Shown: positions 38,114-46,826 of the stretch, in pieces
Layout: each line of letters starts with the position of its first letter
How positions within the stretch are numbered: position 1 is the first letter of the stretch
Notes under the pieces: model-generated
What the model was told of the DNA's origin: nothing
What the model saw: only the letters and a program-made list of their open reading frames with translations
Databases searched by the model: none
DNA from: Pantoea sp. Ap-967
GTDB taxonomy: Bacteria > Pseudomonadota > Gammaproteobacteria > Pseudomonadales > Pseudomonadaceae
Direction of reading: 5' to 3'
DNA: 64,000 nt
Assembly: GCF_011752565.1 (NCBI RefSeq)
Contig: NZ_VWXK01000025.1
Span: 1 to 64,000 of the forward strand
Translations under genes and position numbers: made by a program

Positions 38114-39178
38114 ATGAAAAAGTTGTTCATGGCGTCACTGCTCGGCTCGGCCATCACCCTGTGCACCTCGGCCATGGCCGCCGGCCCCGACCTCAAGGCC
38201 CTGGAAGACGCCGCCCGCAAGGAAGGCAACGTCAACAGCGTGGGCATGCCCGATGCCTGGGCCAACTGGAAAGGCACCTGGGACGACCTGGCCAGCAAAT
38301 ACGGCCTCAAGCACAGCGACACCGACATGAGCTCGGCCCAGGAAATCGCCAAGTTCGAAGCCGAGAAGGACAACGCCAGCGCCGACATCGGCGACGTGGG
38401 CGCAGCCTTTGGCCCGATTGCCGCGAGCAAGGGCGTGACCCAGCCGTACAAGCCCAGCACCTGGGACCAAGTGCCTGAATGGGCCAAGGACAAGGACGGC
38501 CATTGGGCACTGGCCTATACCGGCACCATCGCCTTCATCATCAACAAGGACCTGGTCAAGGAAGGCGACCGCCCGAGCAGCTGGCACGACCTGGAAAAAG
38601 GCAAGTACAAGGTCGCCATCGGCGACGTCGGTACTGCCGCCCAGGCGGCCAACGGGGTACTGGCCGCGGCCATCGCCTACAAGGGCAGCGAGAGCAACAT
38701 AGAGCCTGGCCTGCAGCTGTTCACCAAGCTGGCCCAGCAGAAGCGCCTGTCGCTGGCCAACCCAACCATCCAGACCCTGGAAAAGGGTGAAGTGGAAGTG
38801 GGCGTGGTGTGGGACTTCAACGGCCTGAGCTACCGCGAGCAGATCGACCCGAAACGCTTCGAAGTGCTGATTCCGTCCGACGGTTCGGTGATTTCCGGCT
38901 ATACCACGGTGATCAACAAGTACGCCAAGCACCCGAACGCGGCCAAGCTGACCCGTGAATATATCTTCAGCGATGCCGGGCAGATCAACCTGGCCAAGGG
39001 GCATGCGCGGCCGATTCGTGCCGAGCACCTGAAGCTGCCGGAGGACGTGCAGGCCAAGCTGCTGCCCAACGCGCAGTACAAGGCGGCGCAGCCGATCAAG
39101 GATGCTGCCGCCTGGGAGGCCACTTCCAAGGCCCTGCCGCAGAAGTGGCAGGAGCAGGTAATCATCGAGATGGAATGA
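38114..39178 (+). CDS. ABC substrate-binding protein (AfuA/PotD-like)
   Basis: A 354-residue periplasmic binding protein with a signal peptide (MKKLFMASLLGSAITLCTSA, cleavage after AMA). It has the cluster D/F SBP fold used for ferric iron, polyamines, thiamine and 2-aminoethylphosphonate (YTGTIAFIINKDLV, VWDFNGLSY). RBS AAGGAG. The downstream phosphatase-type enzymes suggest a phosphorylated ligand. It is separated from the rest of the operon by a REP pair, as malE is from malF. Confidence 0.85.
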   Translation: MKKLFMASLLGSAITLCTSAMAAGPDLKALEDAARKEGNVNSVGMPDAWANWKGTWDDLASKYGLKHSDTDMSSAQEIAKFEAEKDNASADIGDVGAAFGPIAASKGVTQPYKPSTWDQVPEWAKDKDGHWALAYTGTIAFIINKDLVKEGDRPSSWHDLEKGKYKVAIGDVGTAAQAANGVLAAAIAYKGSESNIEPGLQLFTKLAQQKRLSLANPTIQTLEKGEVEVGVVWDFNGLSYREQIDPKRFEVLIPSDGSVISGYTTVINKYAKHPNAAKLTREYIFSDAGQINLAKGHARPIRAEHLKLPEDVQAKLLPNAQYKAAQPIKDAAAWEATSKALPQKWQEQVIIEME

Positions 39179-39198
39179 TAGCGAGGGCTACGCCCTCG

Positions 39199-39264
39199 TT
39201 CGCGGGGCAAGCCCGCTCCTACAGGTTGCGCGCTGTAGGAGCGGGCTTGCCCCGCGAAAGAGCC
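39199..39264. repeat. Intra-operonic REP pair (type A)
   Basis: An inverted pair of TTCGCGGGGCAAGCCCGCTC and its complement between the binding-protein gene and the hydrolase gene. Its position suggests 3'-end protection of the abundant SBP message. Confidence 0.85.
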
Positions 39265-39289
39265 AACGCGGTTCAAGACTGGAGCCACC

Positions 39290-40096
39290 ATGCATCACAA
39301 CGTCATCCTGGTCCTGCTCGACGGCCTCAACTACCAGGTCGCCCACCACGCCATGGGCCACCTGCACGCCTACGTCGAGGCCGACCGCGCCGCACTGTAC
39401 CGCGTGGAGTGCGAATTGCCGTCGCTGTCGCGCCCACTGTACGAGTGCATCCTCACCGGGGTGCCGCCCATCGACAGCGGCATCGTGCACAACAACGTCA
39501 ACCGCCTGTCCAACCAGCGCAGCGTGTTCCACTACGCCCGCGAGGCCAACCTGGGCACTGCGGCGGCGGCCTACCACTGGATGAGCGAGCTGTACAACCG
39601 CTCGCCCTTCGACCCCCAGCGCGACCGCCATACCCACGCGCCGAAGCTGCCGATTCAGCACGGCCTGTTCTACTGGGACGACCGCTACCCCGACTCGCAC
39701 CTGCTGGCCGACGGCGAATACCTGCGCCGCCGCCACGCACCGAACTTCCTGCTGGTACACCCGATGAGCATCGACGACATCGGCCACCGCCACGGCCTGG
39801 ACAGCAGCCAGTACCGCAACGCCGCGCGCAGTGTCGATATCTTGCTGGCCGACTACCTGCCGCGCTGGCTCGAAGAGGGTTACCAGGTGCTGGTAACCGC
39901 CGACCACGGCATGAACAACGACCGTTCGCACAATGGCCTGCTGGCCGAGGAACGCGAGGTGCCGTTGTTCGTGTTCGGCGACGCATTCAGCCTGGACCCG
40001 GCCGCCAAGCCGCTGCAAACCGAGCTGTGCGGCACCATCTGCGAGCTGCTGGGCGCGGCCCACGACAAGTCGTTCTGCCGGGAGCTGCTCAAGTGA
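39290..40096 (+). CDS. Alkaline-phosphatase-superfamily phosphodiesterase/hydrolase
   Basis: A 268-residue protein of the type I phosphodiesterase/nucleotide pyrophosphatase family. It keeps the metal-site motifs VLLDGLN near the N-terminus, SIDDIGHRHG at about 162-171 and TADHGMNND at about 202-210. The nucleophile position lies in PSLSRPLYE, with Ser as the likely nucleophile. There is no signal peptide, so it would act in the cytoplasm on imported phosphodiesters, phosphomonoesters or phosphonates. Its stop overlaps the permease GTG (GTGA). Confidence 0.8.
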   Translation: MHHNVILVLLDGLNYQVAHHAMGHLHAYVEADRAALYRVECELPSLSRPLYECILTGVPPIDSGIVHNNVNRLSNQRSVFHYAREANLGTAAAAYHWMSELYNRSPFDPQRDRHTHAPKLPIQHGLFYWDDRYPDSHLLADGEYLRRRHAPNFLLVHPMSIDDIGHRHGLDSSQYRNAARSVDILLADYLPRWLEEGYQVLVTADHGMNNDRSHNGLLAEEREVPLFVFGDAFSLDPAAKPLQTELCGTICELLGAAHDKSFCRELLK

Positions 40097-40944
40097 CGCC
40101 TCCCAACAGCAACCGCCCGCGCGGCCGCTACCTGGCCCTGCTGTGCCTGCTGCCGTTCGCCGTGTTCTTCGTGATCTTCCAGATCGCCCCGCTGGCCTGG
40201 GTGGCGGTCAACAGCCTGCAGTCAGGCGGTGCCTGGGGCCTGGACAACTTCAGCAAGGTGTTCGCCTCGAAGTTCTACTTGCAGGCGCTGCAACGCAGCT
40301 TGGAAATCAGCTTCTGGTCGAGCCTGTTCGGCATCGTCATCGCCACCCTGGGCGCCTATTCGCTGCGCCAGGTGGACTCGAAACTGCGCGACTTCGTCAG
40401 CGCCTTCGCCAACATGACCAGTAACTTTGCCGGGGTGCCGCTGGCCTTCGCCTTCATCATCCTGCTCGGCTTCAACGGCGCCTTGACCCTGCTGCTCAAG
40501 GAGGTGGGCCTGCTCGAAGACTTCAGCATCTATTCCAAGAGCGGCCTGATCCTGGTGTACACCTACTTCCAGATCCCCCTTGGCGTGCTGTTGCTGTACC
40601 CAGCCTTCGACGCCCTGCGCGAAGACTGGCGCGAGTCGGCCGCACTGCTGGGCGCCAGCCACTGGCAGTTCTGGCGGCACATCGGCCTGCCGGTGCTGGC
40701 CCCGGCGCTGCTCGGCACCTTCGTCATCCTGCTGGCCAATGCCCTGGGCGCCTACGCCACCGTGTACGCCCTGACCACCGGCAACTTCAACGTGCTGCCG
40801 ATCCGCATCGCGGGCCTGGTGGCAGGTGACATCAGCCTCGACCCAAACCTGGCCAGCGCTCTGGCGATGGTGCTGGTGGGCCTGATGACGCTGGTGACGG
40901 TGATTCATCAATGGCTGCTCAAGAGGAGCTACCATGCGCGTTGA
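40093..40944 (+). CDS. ABC transporter permease
   Basis: A 283-residue permease with about six transmembrane helices (first at about 13-35) and the EAA-type loop DWRESAALLGASHWQFWRHI. It belongs to the BPD_transp_1 family as in spermidine/iron/aminoethylphosphonate importers. The start is GTG at 40093, overlapping the hydrolase stop; a longer frame upstream is out of family and overlaps the hydrolase gene. It overlaps the next permease by 11 bp. Confidence 0.88.
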   Translation: MTPPNSNRPRGRYLALLCLLPFAVFFVIFQIAPLAWVAVNSLQSGGAWGLDNFSKVFASKFYLQALQRSLEISFWSSLFGIVIATLGAYSLRQVDSKLRDFVSAFANMTSNFAGVPLAFAFIILLGFNGALTLLLKEVGLLEDFSIYSKSGLILVYTYFQIPLGVLLLYPAFDALREDWRESAALLGASHWQFWRHIGLPVLAPALLGTFVILLANALGAYATVYALTTGNFNVLPIRIAGLVAGDISLDPNLASALAMVLVGLMTLVTVIHQWLLKRSYHAR

Positions 40945-41728
40945 AACGTCCTCTGCCGGGCTCTACCACCGGCTGGTGGTGTACCTGCTGTTCCTGATCC
41001 TGCTGCTGCCGCTGGCCGGCACCCTGCTCTACTCGCTGGCCACCAGCTGGTCGGCCAGCCTGCTGCCCAGCGGCCTGACCTTCAAGTGGTACATCGCGCT
41101 GTGGAGCGAGCCGCGCTTCCTGGCGGCGTTCGGCCAGTCGCTGTTGGTGTGCGTGGGTGCGCTGGTGCTGTCGGTGGTGCTGATCCTGCCACTCTTGTTC
41201 GTGGTGCACTACCACTTCCCCAAGCTCGATGCGCTTATGAACATCCTGATCCTGCTGCCGTTCGCGGTGCCGCCGGTGGTGTCGTCGGTGGGCCTGCTGC
41301 AGCTCTACGGCAGCGGCCCGATGGCCATGGTCGGCACGCCGTGGATCCTGATCGGCTGCTACTTCACCATCGCCCTGCCGTTCATGTACCGGGCGATCAC
41401 CAACAACCTGCAGGCGATCAACCTGCGCGACCTGATGGACGCCGCCCAGCTGCTGGGCGCCAGTACCTGGCAGGCAGCGCTGCTGGTGGTGTTGCCGAAC
41501 CTGCGCAAGGGGCTGATGGTGGCGTTGCTGCTGTCGTTCTCGTTCCTGTTCGGCGAGTTCGTGTTCGCCAACCTGCTGGTGGGCACCCGCTACGAAACCC
41601 TGCAGGTGTACCTGAACAACATGCGCAACAGCAGCGGCCACTTCAACAGCGCCCTGGTGATCTCCTATTTCGCCTTCGTGCTGGTGCTGACCTGGGTCGC
41701 CAACCGCCTGAACAAGGACACCCCCTGA
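40934..41728 (+). CDS. ABC transporter permease
   Basis: A 264-residue second permease, six transmembrane helices, with the EAA loop LRDLMDAAQLLGASTWQAAL. It overlaps the first permease gene by 11 bp and ends 1 bp before the ATPase gene, so the importer subunits are translationally coupled. Confidence 0.88.
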   Translation: MRVETSSAGLYHRLVVYLLFLILLLPLAGTLLYSLATSWSASLLPSGLTFKWYIALWSEPRFLAAFGQSLLVCVGALVLSVVLILPLLFVVHYHFPKLDALMNILILLPFAVPPVVSSVGLLQLYGSGPMAMVGTPWILIGCYFTIALPFMYRAITNNLQAINLRDLMDAAQLLGASTWQAALLVVLPNLRKGLMVALLLSFSFLFGEFVFANLLVGTRYETLQVYLNNMRNSSGHFNSALVISYFAFVLVLTWVANRLNKDTP

Positions 41729-41729
41729 G

Positions 41730-42719
41730 ATGAGCTTCGTCAGCGTCCAGAACCTGCAGAAAAGCTACGCCGGCAGCCCGGTGTTCGAAAACATCGACTG
41801 CCACATCGAACGCGGCGAGTTCGTTACCCTGCTCGGCCCTTCCGGCTGCGGCAAGTCCACCCTGCTGCGCTGCATTGCCGGGCTGACCCCGGTCGATGGC
41901 GGCAAGATTTTGCTCGATGGCCAGGACATCGTGCCGCTCAGCCCGCAAAAGCGCGGCATTGGCATGGTGTTCCAGAGCTACGCCCTGTTCCCCAACATGA
42001 CCGTGGAGCAGAACGTTGCCTTTGGCCTGCGCATGCAGAAGGTCAAGGCCCAGGAGAGCCAGGCGCGCGTGCGCGAGGCGTTGGAGCTGGTGGAACTGGG
42101 CAGTTTCGCCGGGCGCTACCCGCACCAGTTGTCCGGTGGCCAGTGCCAGCGCGTGGCCTTGGCCCGCTCGCTGGTGACCCGCCCGCGCCTGCTGTTGCTC
42201 GACGAGCCGCTGTCGGCACTGGATGCGCGCATTCGCAAGCACCTGCGCGAGCAGATTCGCGCCATCCAGCGTGAGCTGGGGCTGACCACCATTTTCGTCA
42301 CCCACGACCAGGAAGAGGCGCTGACCATGTCTGACCGTATCTTCTTGATGAACCAGGGGCGCATCGTTCAGAGTGGCGATGCCGAAACCCTCTACACGGC
42401 GCCCGTCGACCTGTTCGCGGCGGGCTTTATCGGTAACTACAACCTGCTCGACGCCGACGCGGCCAGCCGCCTGCTGCAGCGCCCGGTCAGCAGCCGCCTG
42501 GCGATCCGCCCGGAATCGATCACCCTGGGCATCAACGGCGACCTGGATGCCGAGGTGCGCAGCCACAGCCTGCTCGGCAACGTGATCCGTTACCGGGTGC
42601 ACGTGCGTGAAGTGGAACTGGTGGTCGACGTGCTCAACCGCTCGGCACAAGACCTGCACGCCGATGGCCAGCGGGTATCCTTGTCGATCGACCCCACGGC
42701 GCTGCGGGAAGTAGCCTAA
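41730..42719 (+). CDS. ABC importer ATPase
   Basis: A 329-residue ATPase with Walker A GPSGCGKST at about 35-43, Q-loop VFQSYALFPNM, signature LSGGQCQR (Cys in the usual Gln/Arg place), Walker B LLLLDEPLSALD and H-loop VTHDQEE. A C-terminal TOBE-like domain spans about 245-325. It energises uptake with the two permeases upstream. Confidence 0.92.
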   Translation: MSFVSVQNLQKSYAGSPVFENIDCHIERGEFVTLLGPSGCGKSTLLRCIAGLTPVDGGKILLDGQDIVPLSPQKRGIGMVFQSYALFPNMTVEQNVAFGLRMQKVKAQESQARVREALELVELGSFAGRYPHQLSGGQCQRVALARSLVTRPRLLLLDEPLSALDARIRKHLREQIRAIQRELGLTTIFVTHDQEEALTMSDRIFLMNQGRIVQSGDAETLYTAPVDLFAAGFIGNYNLLDADAASRLLQRPVSSRLAIRPESITLGINGDLDAEVRSHSLLGNVIRYRVHVREVELVVDVLNRSAQDLHADGQRVSLSIDPTALREVA

Positions 42720-42733
42720 GGAGCTTACACACG

Positions 42734-43387
42734 ATGGCACTGGCAATTTTCGATCTGGACGAAACCTTGATCCACGGCGACTGCGCGTCGCTGTGGAGCG
42801 AGCAGATGGCCCGCCTGGGCTGGGTCGACGGCAAGGACTTCCTGCGCCGCGACCATGAGCTGATGGAGGCCTACGGCAGGGGCCACCTGCAGATGGAGGA
42901 GTACATGGCCTTCAGCCTGGAACCGATTGCCGGGCGCACCCTGGAAGAAGTCGAGCACCTGGTGGAGCCGTGGGTGGAAGATGTGATCGAGCCGATCATC
43001 TACGGCGACGCCTGCCGCTGCATCGCCGAGCATCGCCAGCGGGGTGACCGGGTCTTGGTCATTTCGGCCAGCGGCACCCACCTGGTAGGGCCGATTGCGG
43101 CGCGCCTGGGGGTGGATGAATACCTGGCGATCGAGCTGGAGGCGGTGAACGGGGTGTACACCGGCAGGACCCATGGGGTGCTGACCTACCGCGAAGGCAA
43201 GATCACCCGCTTGCTGGAATGGCTGGACCAGGAGCAGGAGAACCTGGAGGGTGCGAGTTTCTATTCCGATTCGCGCAATGATTTGCCGCTGTTGCTGAAG
43301 GTGGATCACCCTTATGCGGTGAACCCTGATGCGGTGCTGCGCGAGCATGCCCAGACCAATGGCTGGCCGATTCTGAGCTGGGCTTAA
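42734..43387 (+). CDS. HAD-superfamily phosphatase (class IB, SerB-like)
   Basis: A 217-residue HAD hydrolase: motif I FDLDETL at about 6-12, motif II VISASGTH at about 112, motif III Lys in GKITRL and motif IV SDSRNDLPLL. The IB cap resembles phosphoserine and phosphocholine/phosphoethanolamine phosphatases. It is 14 bp after the ATPase gene and so likely the last gene of the operon, removing phosphate from the product of the upstream hydrolase or the transported compound. Confidence 0.85.
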   Translation: MALAIFDLDETLIHGDCASLWSEQMARLGWVDGKDFLRRDHELMEAYGRGHLQMEEYMAFSLEPIAGRTLEEVEHLVEPWVEDVIEPIIYGDACRCIAEHRQRGDRVLVISASGTHLVGPIAARLGVDEYLAIELEAVNGVYTGRTHGVLTYREGKITRLLEWLDQEQENLEGASFYSDSRNDLPLLLKVDHPYAVNPDAVLREHAQTNGWPILSWA

Positions 43388-43408
43388 AGCTTTGCGTGGG
43401 CTGTACCG

Positions 43409-43515
43409 GCCTCTTCGCGGGCAAGCCCGCTCCTACAGGATAGCGGCAAGCCCGAGCAATCCCTTTACCTGTAGGAGCGGCGGTGCGGCGACCCGACTTG
43501 CCCCGCGAAGAGGCC
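43409..43515. repeat. Chimeric REP pair
   Basis: The left copy is normal type A (CTTCGCGGGCAAGCCCGCTC). The right copy begins TGTAGGAGCGG, then carries an insert CGGTGCGGCGACCCGACTTG before rejoining CCCCGCGAAGAGGCC. The insert is characteristic of a different REP variant, so the copy is a mosaic. Confidence 0.75.
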
Positions 43516-43523
43516 AGCCCTGC

Positions 43524-44486
43524 TTACACCAGGCTAGGGTCGATCACCATCACCAACTTACCCGACACCTGGTTGCTCTCAAGCTCGGCATACGCCGCCT
43601 GGGCGAACTCCACCGGGTAGGTGTCGACCAGCTGCGGCGACAGCCGCCCTTCGCCGAACAGCGGCCACACCTGCTGTAGCAGCTCACGCAGCAGCTCGGC
43701 CTTGAAGCCATCGTCACGGTTACGCAGGGTGGAACCTGTGATCTCCAGGCGCTTGCCCAGCACCTGCGCCAGGTCCAGCTCGAACTTGCGCCCACCCATC
43801 AAGCCGATGATCACCCAACGCCCGTCACGGGCCAGCAGCTTCAGGTTCAGCTCGCCGTAGCTGGCACCGACCGGATCGAGGATCACGTCGAACGGCCCGA
43901 AGCCTTCCAGCGCTTCGAGGTTGTGGTTACGCACCACGCCACCGGCAGCACCCAGTGCCTCGCAGTAGTCCAGGCGGTCCTGGGAACCGACACTGACCCA
44001 TACCGGGCTGCCAAATGCCTTGCACAGCTGGATCGCTGCCGAGCCCACGCCACTGGCGCCGGCATGCACCAGCACCTTCTCACCGGCCTTCAGGCCACCG
44101 AGCTGGAAGATGTTCAGCCAGGCCGTGGCATACACCTCGGGCAGGCCCGCCGCTTCATGCAGGCTCAGGCCTTCGGGCACCGGCAGCACATGGCGGGCAT
44201 CGACCACCACTTCTTCGGCCATGGCGCCGCTGGCCAGCAGCGCACACACCCGGTCGCCCACACGCCAGTCGGCGCCGGCACCCACTTCCTCGACCACGCC
44301 GGCGCACTCCAGGCCCATGTACGGGCTGGCCCCTGGCGGCGGAGGATACAGCCCCTTCATTTGCAACAAATCGGCCCGGTTCAAGCCAGCGGCAGCCACC
44401 CGAATGCGTACTTGGCCCGCGTCACAGGCCGGGCGTTCGGCCTCGACCCAGGCCACATGTCCGTCAACGCCTTGCAATGCCTTCAC
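43524..44486 (-). CDS. NAD(P)H:quinone oxidoreductase (zeta-crystallin type)
   Basis: A 320-residue zinc-independent medium-chain dehydrogenase. The N-terminal GroES-like domain (GLNRADLLQMKGLYPPP) precedes the Rossmann NADPH site VHAGASGVGSAAIQL at about 145. It probably reduces quinones or enones with NADPH. It is transcribed towards the HAD gene and divergently from prc. Confidence 0.88.
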   Translation of the reverse strand: MKALQGVDGHVAWVEAERPACDAGQVRIRVAAAGLNRADLLQMKGLYPPPPGASPYMGLECAGVVEEVGAGADWRVGDRVCALLASGAMAEEVVVDARHVLPVPEGLSLHEAAGLPEVYATAWLNIFQLGGLKAGEKVLVHAGASGVGSAAIQLCKAFGSPVWVSVGSQDRLDYCEALGAAGGVVRNHNLEALEGFGPFDVILDPVGASYGELNLKLLARDGRWVIIGLMGGRKFELDLAQVLGKRLEITGSTLRNRDDGFKAELLRELLQQVWPLFGEGRLSPQLVDTYPVEFAQAAYAELESNQVSGKLVMVIDPSLV

Positions 44487-44597
44487 AGTGCCTCCATAGT
44501 TGAATCACATGACTGAGCCTGGGGAGCCCGCTCCCCAGGCTTTTTGCAGTATTTGCCCGGCTCCTGTGGAACCGGCGAACGGAAAAGACGGCCTACT

Positions 44598-46712
44598 ATG
44601 CGTGATCAATTGCCTCCACGTCGAATCAGCATGAAGCATTTCCTTCCAAGCACCGCCCTGGCCCTGATGGTTGGCCTGGGTAGCCTTACGCTCGGCGGCA
44701 ATGCGGCGGCCGCCAACAAGTGGGACAGCCTGCAGCCGGACCGCGACGAAATCGTCGCCAGCCTCAACGTGGTGGAACTGCTCAAGCGCCATCACTACAG
44801 CAAGCCTCCGCTCGATGACGCCCGCTCGGTGATCATCTACGACAGCTACATCAAGCTGCTGGACCCTGCGCGCAGCTACTTCACCGCGGCCGACATCGCC
44901 GAGTTCGACAAGTGGAAGACGCAGTTCGACGACTTCCTCAAAAGCGGCAACCTCGACCCTGGCTTCACCATCTACAAGCGCTACCTGGACCGGGTGAAAC
45001 AGCGCCTGGACTTCGCCCTGGCCGAGCTTGCCAAGGGTGTCGACAAGATGGACTTCACCACCCACGAAACCTTGCTGATCGACCGCAAGGACGCCCCGTG
45101 GATGAAAGACCAGGCCGAGCTCGACGACCTGTGGCGCAAGCGCGTGATGGACGAAGTGCTGCGCCAGAAAATCGCCGGCAAAGAGCCCAAGCAGATCCAG
45201 GATACCCTGACCAAGCGCTACAAGAACCAACTGGCGCGCCTGGACCAGACCCGTGCCGAGGACATCTTCCAGGCCTACATCAACACCTTCGCCCAGTCCT
45301 ACGACCCGCACACCAACTACCTGTCGCCTGACAGCGCGGAAAACTTCGACATCAACATGAGCCTGTCGCTCGAAGGCATCGGTGCGGTGCTGCAAAGCGA
45401 CAATGACCAGGTCAAGATCGTGCGCCTGGTGCCGGCAGGCCCGGCGGCCAAGACCAAGCAAGTGGCCACCGCCGACAAGATCATCGGCGTTGCCCAGGGC
45501 AACAAGGAAATGGTCGACGTGGTCGGCTGGCGCCTGGACGAAGTGGTCAAGCTGATCCGTGGCCCGAAAGGCTCGGTGGTGCGCCTGGAGATCATCCCGG
45601 CGAGCAACGCGCCAAGCGACCAGACCACCAAGATCGTCTCGATCACCCGGGAAGCGGTGAAGCTCGAAGAGCAAGCGGCGAAGAAATCGATCCTCAACCT
45701 CAAGCAGGACGGGCGTGACTACAAGCTCGGCGTGATCGAGATCCCGGCCTTCTACCTGGACTTCAAGGCCTACCGCGCAGGCGACCCGGACTACAAGAGC
45801 ACCACGCGCGACGTGAAGAAACTGCTCACCGAGCTGCAGAAGGAAAAAGTCGACGGCGTGGTCATCGACCTGCGCAACAACGGCGGCGGCTCCCTGCAGG
45901 AAGCCACCGAGCTGACCAGCCTGTTCATCGAGAAAGGCCCGACCGTGCTGGTACGCAACAGCGACGGCCGCGTCGACGTGCTCGAAGACGAAAACCCCGG
46001 CGCCTTCTACAAAGGCCCGCTGGCGCTGCTGGTCAACCGCCTGTCCGCCTCGGCTTCGGAGATTTTCGCCGGCGCCATGCAGGACTACCACCGCGCGCTG
46101 ATCATCGGCGGCCAGACCTTCGGCAAAGGCACCGTGCAGACCATCCAGCCGCTCAACCATGGCGAGCTGAAGCTGACCCTGGCCAAGTTCTACCGGGTAT
46201 CCGGGCAGAGCACCCAGCACCAGGGCGTGTTGCCGGACATCGACTACCCGTCGATCATCGACACCAAGGAAATCGGCGAGAGCGCCCTGCCTGAAGCCAT
46301 GCCATGGGACACCATCCGCCCTGTGGTGAAGGCCGCGGCCGACCCGTTCAAGCCATTCCTGGCCGACCTCAAGGCCAAGCACGATGCGCGCAGTGGCAAG
46401 GATGCAGAGTTCATCTACATCCGTGACCGCCTGGCCCTGACCAAGAAGCTGATGGACGAGAAGACCGTGAGCCTCAACGAGCAGGAACGCCGTGCCCGCC
46501 ACGACGACATCGAGGCCAAGCAGCTGGCGCTGGAAAACACCCGCCGCAAGGCCAAGGGTGAAGAGCCGCTGAAGGAGCTGAAGAAGGTCGACGAGGACGC
46601 CTTGCCGGAAGATGACGACAAGACCAAACCTGAGGACGACGCCTACCTCGCCGAAACCGGTCGCATCCTGATCGACTACCTGCGCGAAAGCAGCACGGTG
46701 GCGAAAAAGTAA
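44598..46712 (+). CDS. prc: Periplasmic carboxy-terminal protease Prc/Tsp
   Basis: A tail-specific protease of about 704 residues: signal peptide, an N-terminal helical region, PDZ domain (about 230-330, SLEGIGAVLQSDNDQVKI onward), then the S41 protease core with the catalytic Ser in NRLSASASEIFAG and Lys in FGKGTVQ. A Lys/Glu-rich C-terminal helical domain follows. It degrades periplasmic proteins by their C-termini; in P. aeruginosa Prc (AlgO) cleaves mutant MucA. The start could also be 44631 (MKHFLPST), which begins at the signal peptide core but has no clear RBS. Confidence 0.92.
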   Translation: MRDQLPPRRISMKHFLPSTALALMVGLGSLTLGGNAAAANKWDSLQPDRDEIVASLNVVELLKRHHYSKPPLDDARSVIIYDSYIKLLDPARSYFTAADIAEFDKWKTQFDDFLKSGNLDPGFTIYKRYLDRVKQRLDFALAELAKGVDKMDFTTHETLLIDRKDAPWMKDQAELDDLWRKRVMDEVLRQKIAGKEPKQIQDTLTKRYKNQLARLDQTRAEDIFQAYINTFAQSYDPHTNYLSPDSAENFDINMSLSLEGIGAVLQSDNDQVKIVRLVPAGPAAKTKQVATADKIIGVAQGNKEMVDVVGWRLDEVVKLIRGPKGSVVRLEIIPASNAPSDQTTKIVSITREAVKLEEQAAKKSILNLKQDGRDYKLGVIEIPAFYLDFKAYRAGDPDYKSTTRDVKKLLTELQKEKVDGVVIDLRNNGGGSLQEATELTSLFIEKGPTVLVRNSDGRVDVLEDENPGAFYKGPLALLVNRLSASASEIFAGAMQDYHRALIIGGQTFGKGTVQTIQPLNHGELKLTLAKFYRVSGQSTQHQGVLPDIDYPSIIDTKEIGESALPEAMPWDTIRPVVKAAADPFKPFLADLKAKHDARSGKDAEFIYIRDRLALTKKLMDEKTVSLNEQERRARHDDIEAKQLALENTRRKAKGEEPLKELKKVDEDALPEDDDKTKPEDDAYLAETGRILIDYLRESSTVAKK

Positions 46713-46741
46713 TCCCGGCAGTGATGGCAGATTAATGTGAC

Positions 46742-46770
46742 CTGTCATCAAACAGTCATCGCACTGTCGT
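46742..46770 (+). promoter_or_regulatory. Three-repeat Pho box
   Basis: CTGTCAT-CAAA-CAGTCAT-CGCA-CTGTCGT is an 11-bp-periodic array matching the PhoB box, oriented towards the EAL gene that starts 56 bp later. Confidence 0.75.
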
Positions 46771-46778
46771 GAAATAGC

Positions 46779-46815
46779 GGGGCCGGACATGCAAATGCCC
46801 GGCCCTTTCATTTTC
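46779..46815 (+). terminator. Intrinsic terminator after prc
   Basis: The stem GGGCCGG/CCGGCCC followed by TTTCATTTT lies between the Pho box and the EAL start. It would end prc transcripts, but also lies in the path of Pho-driven transcripts. Confidence 0.65.
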
Positions 46816-46826
46816 AGGAATCCGTC

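Noticed and set aside
39145-40092. Long N-terminal extension of the first ABC permease
   Set aside because: It covers REP DNA and the whole hydrolase gene in another frame; the permease sequence begins at the GTG overlapping the hydrolase stop.
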